A stretch of 64,000 nt of DNA from Anaeromyxobacter sp. Fw109-5 (GTDB taxonomy: Bacteria; Myxococcota; Myxococcia; Myxococcales; Anaeromyxobacteraceae), in NCBI RefSeq assembly GCF_000017505.1, contig NC_009675.1:1798001-1862000 (forward strand), in the 5' to 3' direction. Below, one piece after another: positions 8,652 to 14,711 of this stretch. Position 1 is the first letter of the stretch; the number at the start of each line of letters is the position of its first letter. The notes below the pieces were generated by a model. The model was not told the DNA's origin and made no database searches. It was given only the letters and a program-made list of their open reading frames with translations. The translations under genes and the position numbers were made by a program.

Positions 8652-10070
8652 ATGGCGAACGTGATGCCGAGGAACCAGGACCGGGCGCTGACGCCGGAGC
8701 TGCTCGCGCCTCTCCGCGAGCAGCTCCGCGGGGCGCTTTGCCTGCCTGGAGAATCCGGGTACGAGCAGGCGCGCACCCTCTGGAACGCGATGATCGATCG
8801 CCACCCTGCCGCGGTGGTGCGCGCCGCGGGTGCGGCCGACGTGATGCGCGCCGTGGCGTTCGCGCGGGAGCACGACGTGCTGCTCTCGGTTCGCGGCGGC
8901 GGGCACAACATCGCCGGGAACGCGGTGTGCGAGGGCGGGCTCACGATCGACCTCACCCCGATGAAGTCGGTGCGCGTGGATCCCGGCCGCCGCACGGCGC
9001 GCGTCGAGCCGGGGGTCACGCTGGGCGAGCTCGACCGCGAGACGCAGGCGTTCGGCCTGGTCACGCCGGTCGGCGTCAACTCGACGACGGGGGTGGCCGG
9101 GCTCACGCTCGGCGGCGGCTTCGGCTGGACGAGCCGCAAGCTCGGGCTCACCGTCGACAACCTGATCTCCGCGGACGTGGTCACCGCCGACGGAAGGCTC
9201 CTGCACGCGAGCGAGGACGAGAACGCGGACCTGTTCTGGGCCATCCGCGGCGGCGGCGGGAACTTCGGCGTGGTGACCTCCTTCGAGTTCCGCCTGCACC
9301 CCCTCGGCCCGACCGTGCTGGCCGGTCTCGTGATCCACCCGTTCGCCCGGGCGAGGGAGCTCCTCGGCGAGTGGCGGCGCATCGTCGCCGCCGCCCCCGA
9401 CGAGCTCACCGCCTGGGTGGTGCTGCGCAAGGCGCCCCCGCTGCCGTTCCTTCCCGCCGAGGTCCACGGCACCGAGATCCTGGTGCTCGCCATGTGCTGG
9501 ACGGGAAACGTGGAGGACGGCCAGAAGGCGCTCGCCCCCCTCCGCGCGCTCGGCAAGCCGCACGCCGATGTCGTCGGACCCGTCCCGTTCGTCGCCTGGC
9601 AGTCGGCGCTCGACCCGCTCCTCACCCCGGGGGCGCGGAACTACTGGAAGTCGCACGAGCTCGCCGAGGTCGGCGACGGGGCGCTCGACGTCCTGGTGGA
9701 TCATGCCGGACGTCTGCCCACCCCCGAGTGCGAGGTCTTCCTCGGCGCCCTCGGCGGCGCGGTGAGCCGCGTACCGGCGGACGCCACCGCCTACCCGCAC
9801 CGCGACGTCCCGTACTTCGTCAACGTCCACACGCGCTGGAGGGATCCGGCCGAGGACAGCGTGTGCGTCGGGTGGGCGCGCGCGCTGTTCGACGCGCTCG
9901 CGCCCCACGCCACGGGCGGCGTGTACGTGAACTTCATGCCGGAGGACGAGGCGCAGCGCGTCCGCCCGGGCGCGTATGGCGCGAACTACGACCGCCTCGC
10001 GAGGATCAAGGCGAAGTACGACCCGGACAACCTCTTCCACCTGAACCAGAACATCCGCCCCGCGGGATAG
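8652..10070 (+). CDS. FAD-dependent oxidoreductase, berberine-bridge-enzyme-like
   Basis: A 472-residue flavoprotein of the FAD_binding_4/BBE family, which oxidises sugars, alcohols or alkaloid-like compounds. The PP-loop with the flavin-linking His is RGGGHNIAGN (His85). The second FAD segment is GVAGLTLGGGFGWTSRKLGL. The BBE C-terminal signature YDPDNLFHLNQNI closes the protein. The second covalent flavin link in bicovalent members is a Cys ahead of the GGG segment; here the region reads TPVGVNSTTGVAG with no Cys, so only single His attachment is expected. There is no signal peptide, so it is probably cytoplasmic. The ATG is preceded by GGAGG. Confidence 0.9.
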   Translation: MANVMPRNQDRALTPELLAPLREQLRGALCLPGESGYEQARTLWNAMIDRHPAAVVRAAGAADVMRAVAFAREHDVLLSVRGGGHNIAGNAVCEGGLTIDLTPMKSVRVDPGRRTARVEPGVTLGELDRETQAFGLVTPVGVNSTTGVAGLTLGGGFGWTSRKLGLTVDNLISADVVTADGRLLHASEDENADLFWAIRGGGGNFGVVTSFEFRLHPLGPTVLAGLVIHPFARARELLGEWRRIVAAAPDELTAWVVLRKAPPLPFLPAEVHGTEILVLAMCWTGNVEDGQKALAPLRALGKPHADVVGPVPFVAWQSALDPLLTPGARNYWKSHELAEVGDGALDVLVDHAGRLPTPECEVFLGALGGAVSRVPADATAYPHRDVPYFVNVHTRWRDPAEDSVCVGWARALFDALAPHATGGVYVNFMPEDEAQRVRPGAYGANYDRLARIKAKYDPDNLFHLNQNIRPAG

Positions 10071-10249
10071 TGGCGACGCACCGATGCGTGGTGGCCGCGT
10101 CACCGAAACCTCGGTGCGCGCGCGCCTCTCTCTCGCGAACGGCCTGGAAATCGGGGCTCTCAGGCTGGCAGGCCGTTCGCAGTGGAGAGGGGCGACGAGC
10201 GCGGCCGTCGCCGCGCCGACGCCGCCCAGGCGGACGAGGAGACGAGAGC

Positions 10250-10816
10250 ATGCTCACCCGCATCGGAGGGACAGCGGCCCCCGGAGACGCCGTCGACCTG
10301 CTGCTCGAGTGTCACGTGCGGATCCGCTCCTTCCTCGCTCTCGCCCGCCGCATCGCCGAGGCCGGGGAGGCGGACGAGGGCGGCGTGGCGGAGGCGGCCG
10401 AGCGCGTGCGCCGCTACTTCACCCAGGCGCTGCCGCTGCACGCGCGCGACGAGGAGGACTCGATCCTGCCGCGCCTGCGCGGGCGCGAGCCGGCCGTGGA
10501 CGCCGCGCTCGACGAGATGACGCGCGAGCACGCCGACCACGAAGCCCCGCTCGCCGTGCTCGTCGGAGCGTGCGAGGAGCTCTCGCGCGCGCCGCGGTGC
10601 CTCGCGGCCCTCGCGCCGGTGGTCGCGCGCGCGACCGGCGAGCTCGAGCAGCACTTCGCCGCGCACCTCGAGCGGGAGGAGCAGGTCATCTTCCCGGCCA
10701 TGCGCCGGCTCTTCGACCGCGCGACGGACGAGGCCCTGGTCCGCGAGATCCGGGCCCGCCGCGGGGTGGTTCCGCCGCCGGAGCCCCTCGCGAGCCCCGG
10801 CGCGGGCGGCCCCTGA
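10250..10816 (+). CDS. Hemerythrin HHE-domain protein
   Basis: A 188-residue all-helical protein with His and Glu residues spaced as in the hemerythrin/HHE di-iron bundle: ECHVRIRSF, LHARDEEDSILP, REHADHEAPL and QHFAAHLEREEQVIFP. These supply the His/Glu/Asp ligands for an oxo-bridged iron centre that binds O2 or NO or repairs iron-sulfur proteins in related families. GAGGAG lies before the ATG. It is convergent with the small membrane protein gene 12 bases on. A second HHE-like gene occurs at 54772. Confidence 0.85.
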   Translation: MLTRIGGTAAPGDAVDLLLECHVRIRSFLALARRIAEAGEADEGGVAEAAERVRRYFTQALPLHARDEEDSILPRLRGREPAVDAALDEMTREHADHEAPLAVLVGACEELSRAPRCLAALAPVVARATGELEQHFAAHLEREEQVIFPAMRRLFDRATDEALVREIRARRGVVPPPEPLASPGAGGP

Positions 10817-10828
10817 AGCAGAGGGAGG

Positions 10829-11263
10829 TCAGGCGGAGGCGCCCGGCGTCGCCGGCAGCGCAGCCTTGCGCCGGCGGGCGCCGTCGCGCGCGTACACGAG
10901 GGCCGGGGCGACCAGCAGGAACAGGGGTACGAGCGGCCAGAGCCGGCCGTGCCAGAGCGCCCAGTCCGAGAGCAGCAGCTCCCACGACCTGCCGCCGGCG
11001 CGCCCGAGCCCGAGCTCGAGCGCGACGGTGAGCGCGGCCCAGAGCGCGCCGGTGCGCCAGGCCTGTCGACGCGAGGCGAGCGCCCACCAGCGCGTCAGCG
11101 AGAGGATCGCTGCCGCGAACACTCCGAGGAGGATCACCGTCGAGAGCTGATGGGCGGCGCCGTCCCCGAGCTCATCCGCGTAGGCGAGCTGGCGGAGGGT
11201 TCCGTTCCCGATCGCGAGGGCGAGCAGGAGGAGCCAGGCGGCGAGTGCGCGTGGGATCGACAT
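10829..11263 (-). CDS. Hypothetical four-helix membrane protein
   Basis: A 144-residue protein with four hydrophobic segments: an N-terminal one (AAWLLLLALAIGNG), STVILLGVFAAAILSL, TGALWAALTVALELGLG, and LWPLVPLFLLVAPALVYA, then a basic tail. I do not recognise a family, and no catalytic or ligand residues stand out. The ATG at 11263 gives the natural start at the first hydrophobic segment. It is divergent from the exported methyltransferase at 11456 and convergent with the hemerythrin gene. Confidence 0.7.
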   Translation of the reverse strand: MSIPRALAAWLLLLALAIGNGTLRQLAYADELGDGAAHQLSTVILLGVFAAAILSLTRWWALASRRQAWRTGALWAALTVALELGLGRAGGRSWELLLSDWALWHGRLWPLVPLFLLVAPALVYARDGARRRKAALPATPGASA

Positions 11264-11455
11264 GGTTGGTGCTCCGACGAACGCGCCGCAAACGGCGCGC
11301 AGTCGCCCATCTACACGAGCGCGGGTTCCGAGGCGCGCGCAGGATTGTCGCATGCGACGGGAGTGGTCCGCAGGCGGGAGCCTGCGCTCCCGAGGACGTG
11401 CGAGAAGTGGGGCGCGAGCACATGTTGTCGCGCGGCAGGTGACGAGGAGGCGCAC

Positions 11456-12076
11456 ATGCGGAGCAGCCCGGCCGGACCCTTCGCTTTCGGACGAGCCTCC
11501 TCGGGCGGATGGGGGGCCGCGCGCGCGCTGGCGCTGCTGGCGCTGCTCGCCGCCTCGGCGCCGAGCCGGGTCCCCGCCGCCGCGAGCGACCCGCTCCGCG
11601 CGCCGGCCCGAACCCTGGACGTGCCCTACGAGCCGACCGCGCCAGAGGTCGTCGACGCCATGCTGCGGCTCGCCGGCGTGAGCCCCGGGGACGTGGTGTA
11701 CGACCTCGGCTGCGGCGACGGCCGGATCGTCATCGCCGCGGCGAAGCTCGGGGCGCGGGCGGTGGGCGTGGATCTCGATCCCGAGCGCGTCCGCGAGGCG
11801 CGGGCCAACGCGCGCGCGGCCGGCGTGGAGAGCCGGGTGGAGATCCGTGAGGGCGACCTGTTCGAGGCCGATCTCCGGCCTGCGTCGGTGGTGATGCTGT
11901 ACCTGTGGCCGGAGGTGAACCTGCGCCTGCGGCCGAAGCTCCTGGCGGAGCTCCGCCCCGGCACGCGCGTGGTCTCGCACGCGCACGACATGGGCGATTG
12001 GGAGCCGCGGCGGACCGCCGTCGTCGGGGGAGCCCGGATCTTGCTGTGGACGATCCCGGGGCGGAAGGCGCGCTAG
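11456..12076 (+). CDS. SAM-dependent methyltransferase preceded by a signal peptide
   Basis: A 206-residue protein with a typical export signal (basic start, hydrophobic LALLALLAASAP core, cleavage near VPAAAS). It is followed by a complete methyltransferase core: VVYDLGCGDGRIVIAAAK (motif I, about residues 80-97), AVGVDLDPERV, EIREGDLFEADL and VVMLYLWPEVN. Good GAGGAGG precedes the ATG, supporting the long form. SAM is cytoplasmic, so an exported methyltransferase is odd. Either the N-terminus is an uncleaved membrane anchor with inward topology or the protein has another role. A shorter start at the internal Met before the core lacks a ribosome binding site. Confidence 0.85.
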   Translation: MRSSPAGPFAFGRASSGGWGAARALALLALLAASAPSRVPAAASDPLRAPARTLDVPYEPTAPEVVDAMLRLAGVSPGDVVYDLGCGDGRIVIAAAKLGARAVGVDLDPERVREARANARAAGVESRVEIREGDLFEADLRPASVVMLYLWPEVNLRLRPKLLAELRPGTRVVSHAHDMGDWEPRRTAVVGGARILLWTIPGRKAR

Positions 12077-12110
12077 GTAGCTGGCGGTGCATGCGCCGTG
12101 GCTCGTGGGG

Positions 12111-12346
12111 GGTCGTGGGCGGGGTCGCGGTCGCGGTCGCGGTCGTGGTTGGGGTCGGGGGTCGCGGGCGGGGTCGGGTCGCGGGCGGGGTCGCGGTCGC
12201 GGTCGGGGTCGGGGTCGGGGTCGTGGTCGGGGTCGTGGTCGTCGTCGCGGTCGCGCTCGCGGTCGCGCTCACGGTCGCGGGCGGGGTCGGGGTCGCGGTC
12301 GCGGTCGTCGTCGCGGTCGCGGTCGCGGTCGTCGCGCTCGCGGTCA
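12111..12346 (+). repeat. GGTCGN hexamer array 1
   Basis: Tandem six-base units of the form GGTCGC, GGTCGG or GGTCGT with a few insertions, G-rich on the plus strand. It is less regular than the other arrays. Stretches such as three successive GGTCGG units give GGGG runs separated by TC. The array lies between the exported methyltransferase and the first four-helix-bundle gene, ending about 170 bases before that start codon. Open frames run through it on both strands only because no unit can form a stop codon. Confidence 0.95.
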
Positions 12347-12469
12347 CTATTCGTGAACCGCGCTCTCGTCACCAGGCAGGCTCGTGCCACCGGTGGGTGG
12401 CACTGCGCCTGCGGCTCTCGGGTCCACGCGCCGTTCGGGGGGACGGCCTTCGTCCGGGGGCTCACAGTC

Positions 12470-12525
12470 GTTGGTCATGGGGCGGCTCCTTCTCCGGGGG
12501 TGAAAGGAGCCGCCCCATGGCCAAC
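12470..12525 (+). promoter_or_regulatory. 22-bp inverted repeat enclosing RBS and start codon of four-helix-bundle gene 1
   Basis: The left arm is 12470-12491 and the right arm 12504-12525, with a 12-base loop. All positions pair except one T/G (wobble in RNA), and the inner 16 pairs are perfect. The right arm contains AAGGAG, the ATG at 12517 and the next two codons, so the mRNA hairpin should hide the translation start completely. The repeat is symmetric, so the opposite strand also shows AAGGAG followed by an ATG (12478). The loop contains TCCGGGGGTGA, shared with the hairpin at 13398-13452. Confidence 0.93.
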
Positions 12526-12930
12526 AACCTCGCTTCCCTTGCAGACGTAGCTCGCTCCACCGTTCCCTCTCCCTCAACGTCCCGCATCCCTTCTCCCGCG
12601 CGCGTCCTCCCTCACCACAAGCTCCACGCGTTCGCCGTCGCGCGTGACCTGCTCCTCGCCGTCGTCGGCTCGCCCATCCGCGACGCGAAGCTCCGTGACG
12701 AGGCCGTCCGCTCGGCCAAGTCCGCCTGCCTCAACACGGCGGAGGGCGCCGGGCGAGTGACGAGGGGCGACAAAGCCCGCGCGTTCGCCATCGCCCGCGC
12801 CGAGACCGTCGAGGCCGCGGCGGCGGTCGAGATCGCGGCGCTGTGCGGGGACACCTCCGCCGCCCACGCGGAGGAGGTGGCTCGGATCGCGGACCGCCTC
12901 GTGGCGATGCTGACGGGGCTGGTGCGCTAG
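12517..12930 (+). CDS. Four-helix-bundle protein (23S rRNA intervening-sequence/S23 family), copy 1
   Basis: A 137-residue protein. A Ser/Pro-rich N-terminal stretch of about 35 residues precedes the helical region. The family core is recognisable from FAVARDLLLAV, through the signature LRDEAVRSAKSACLNTAEGAGR, to IADRLVAMLTGLVR. Relatives are small bundles encoded inside 23S rRNA intervening sequences or as stand-alone genes; the diversity-generating retroelement partner Avd has the same fold and is thought to bind nucleic acid. It is a paralogue of the convergent gene at 12981-13409. Its start lies in a long hairpin (12470-12525), so translation is probably tightly gated. Exact function is unknown. 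Confidence 0.88.
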   Translation: MANNLASLADVARSTVPSPSTSRIPSPARVLPHHKLHAFAVARDLLLAVVGSPIRDAKLRDEAVRSAKSACLNTAEGAGRVTRGDKARAFAIARAETVEAAAAVEIAALCGDTSAAHAEEVARIADRLVAMLTGLVR

Positions 12931-12980
12931 ACCGGAGCGGCGCGGTGACCTCGCTCGGGTCACCGCGCCTCGTGCTGCGT

Positions 12981-13409
12981 TCAGCGCGTGGGGGCCCTGC
13001 GGAGCAGCCCTCGCAGCATGGCCCGGAGCCGGTCGGCGAGGGCGAGGATCTCGGCTGCGTCGGTCTCCTGGACCGCCCCGATGGCGGCTGCGAGGTCCAC
13101 CGCCGCGACGACCTCGTGGAGCGAGCCGTCGGAGGCGAGGAAGTACTTGCGCCGCATGGCGACGCGGTCGTCGGGGAGTCCCTCGCTGAGGTTCAGGAAC
13201 GCGCTCTTGGCCGCGCGGGTGGCCTGATCGCGGAGCTCCGCGTCGGAGAGCTGGGCGCGGTGAACGCGCACCGCGAGCTCTCGGGCGCAGCGGTAGACGT
13301 CGAGGGTCTGGAAGGGGAAGGGTGACGGAGAGGGAGAGGGGGAGGGAGTGAGGGTGGGGGAAGAGGAAACGGAACCGGGCTTCAACTGGACGAGAACGGT
13401 GTTTGGCAT
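12981..13409 (-). CDS. Four-helix-bundle protein (23S rRNA intervening-sequence/S23 family), copy 2
   Basis: A 142-residue paralogue of the gene at 12517, converging on it with 50 bases between the stops. After a low-complexity Ser/Pro repeat (TPSPSPSPSPFPF, residues 21-33, from a GGGAGA-rich stretch) comes the bundle. It contains the shared signature AELRDQATRAAKSAFLNLSEG and the C-terminal LADRLRAMLRGLLRR. The start is ATG at 13409 (MPNTVL) with AGGAGG upstream, both inside a 22-bp inverted repeat. A longer frame to 13487 ignores that ribosome binding site and is rejected. Function is not established; the family suggests RNA or nucleoprotein binding. Confidence 0.88.
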   Translation of the reverse strand: MPNTVLVQLKPGSVSSSPTLTPSPSPSPSPFPFQTLDVYRCARELAVRVHRAQLSDAELRDQATRAAKSAFLNLSEGLPDDRVAMRRKYFLASDGSLHEVVAAVDLAAAIGAVQETDAAEILALADRLRAMLRGLLRRAPTR

Positions 13410-13452
13410 CGCGCCTCCTTCACCCCGGACAGGAGGCGCGATGCCAAACGCC
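13398..13452 (-). promoter_or_regulatory. 22-bp inverted repeat enclosing RBS and start codon of four-helix-bundle gene 2
   Basis: The arms are 13398-13419 and 13431-13452 with an 11-base loop; 21 of 22 pairs are Watson-Crick and one is a T/G wobble. On the minus strand the second arm carries AGGAGG and the ATG at 13409 plus the next codons. The loop on that strand reads GTCCGGGGTGA, nearly the same as the loop of the 12470-12525 hairpin, although the arm sequences differ. Because of symmetry, the plus strand also has AGGAGG and ATG at 13441, beginning with the same MPN codons. Confidence 0.93.
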
Positions 13453-13493
13453 CAAGCTCGAACCCGTCCTCCATTCACGAGGACCACGCGCTG

Positions 13494-13530
13494 CAGCCGC
13501 CGTGACGGGCAAAGCCCGGCGCGGCGGCTG
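13494..13530. repeat. 17-bp imperfect hairpin between four-helix-bundle gene 2 and array 2
   Basis: The arms are 13494-13510 and 13514-13530 around an AAA loop. Fifteen pairs match, with one wobble and one mismatch, starting CAGCCGCCG and ending CGGCGGCTG. There is no T tract, so it is not a standard intrinsic terminator. It sits upstream of the minus-strand four-helix-bundle gene, so it could be a transcript-level control element or a dispersed palindrome. The adjoining 13540-13620 stretch has degenerate copies of a CCTTCG...GGCTCAGGACA palindromic repeat. Confidence 0.7.
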
Positions 13531-13631
13531 ATTGAGCGGGGTTCACGTCCTCGCGTTCGCCCCTCGACTCCGCGCCGTCCTTCGCCAGGCTCAGGACAGC
13601 GCTACGCTCGGGACGAGCGGAAATTCCTAAC

Positions 13632-13829
13632 GGTCGCGGTCGGGGTCGCGGTCGGGGTCGCGGTCGGGGTCGCGGTCGGGGTCGCGGTCGGGGTCGCGGT
13701 CGGGGTCGCGGTCGGGGTCGCGGTCGGGGTCGGGGTCGCGGTCGGGGTCGGGGTCGCGGTCGGGGTCGCCCCTCGACTCCGCGCCGACGAGCGGGACTTT
13801 CTGATGGTCGCGGTCGCGGTCGCGGGTCG
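13632..13829 (+). repeat. GGTCGN hexamer array 2
   Basis: Twenty-three exact tandem hexamers at 13632-13769, using only GGTCGC and GGTCGG in an irregular order. A non-repeat spacer (13770-13805) is followed by three more GGTCGC units at 13806-13823 and a partial one. The phrase CCCCTCGACTCCGCGCCG occurs just before the array (about 13560) and again directly after it (about 13770), as if flanking sequence had been duplicated. The array lies between four-helix-bundle gene 2 and the 3' end of the yebC-like gene. Confidence 0.95.
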
Positions 13830-13835
13830 CCCCCG

Positions 13836-14558
13836 CTACGCCAGGTTGTGGAACACTCGCTGGACGTCCTCGTCCTGCTCCAGCGCGTCCACCATCTCGA
13901 GCACCTCCTTCGCCTGCTCTTCGGGGAGCTCGACGGGGGTCTGCGCCACGAATTCCAGCTCCGCCGAGAGGAGGGGGAGCTTCCGCTCCTCGATGGCCCC
14001 CTGCAGCTGCCCGAAGCTCTCGAACGCGCTGCGGATGACGAGCTGCTTCTCCCCCTTCTCGCCGGTCCCCTCGCCCATCTCCTCGAGGCCGTGGTCGATG
14101 AGATCGAGCTCGATCGTGTCGAGGTCGAGCCCCTCGGGCGCGAGCCGGAAGACGCCCATCTTGCGGAACTGGAACGCCACGCTGCCCGACGTGCCGAGGT
14201 TGCCGCCGTGGTTCTTGAAGTGCATCCGGACGTTCGCCACGGTCCGGACCACGTTGTCGGTGGCGGTCTCGACCATCACCGCGATGCCGTGGGGCCCGTA
14301 ACCCTCGTAGAGGACGACCTCGTACGCCTGCTGGTCCTGGCCGCTGGCGCGCTTGATGGCGGCCTCGACCTTGTCCTTGGGCATGTTGGCGCCGCGGGCG
14401 TTCTGCAGCGCGCGCCGGAGCGCCGGGTTGTTGTCCGGGTTCGGTCCGCCCGACTTCACCGCGATGGCGATGTCCTTGCTGATCCGGGTGAACACCTTCG
14501 CCATCCGGTTCCAGCGGGCGAACATCGTGGCCTTGCGCGTCTCGAAGATGCGTCCCAT
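13836..14558 (-). CDS. YebC/PmpR family DNA-binding regulator
   Basis: A 240-residue cytoplasmic protein of the YebC family, which includes transcriptional regulators and factors that ease ribosome stalling at proline runs. Family marks are the N-terminal [49 protein letters not shown] and the central [18 protein letters not shown]. The start [13 protein letters not shown] resembles the YeeN-like subgroup. Length is normal. The stop lies only 6 bases from the end of hexamer array 2. It is transcribed alone; the ATG has a GAGAGGG upstream. Confidence 0.94.
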   Translation of the reverse strand: MGRIFETRKATMFARWNRMAKVFTRISKDIAIAVKSGGPNPDNNPALRRALQNARGANMPKDKVEAAIKRASGQDQQAYEVVLYEGYGPHGIAVMVETATDNVVRTVANVRMHFKNHGGNLGTSGSVAFQFRKMGVFRLAPEGLDLDTIELDLIDHGLEEMGEGTGEKGEKQLVIRSAFESFGQLQGAIEERKLPLLSAELEFVAQTPVELPEEQAKEVLEMVDALEQDEDVQRVFHNLA

Positions 14559-14711
14559 GCGTCCCTCTCTCGGCGCGGGGCGAGGCCATCCCTCGCGCCC
14601 CCGAAGGGCGGATATCTCACCCGGCTACCCGCGCGCAAGCTCCGCGGGCGACGGGGGTCCCGGCGGGCCTGCCGGCGCGCCCCGCCGGTGCGCTCGCCGT
14701 GGCCGCGGGGG

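Noticed and set aside
12111-12346. Possible CRISPR array in the tandem repeats
   Set aside because: Units are six bases with no unique spacers and no cas genes nearby; all arrays behave as simple tandem repeats.
12347-12478. Short minus-strand gene starting in the first hairpin
   Set aside because: 43 codons, Pro/Arg-rich and without recognisable features; it follows from the symmetric hairpin and is reported only as an observation.
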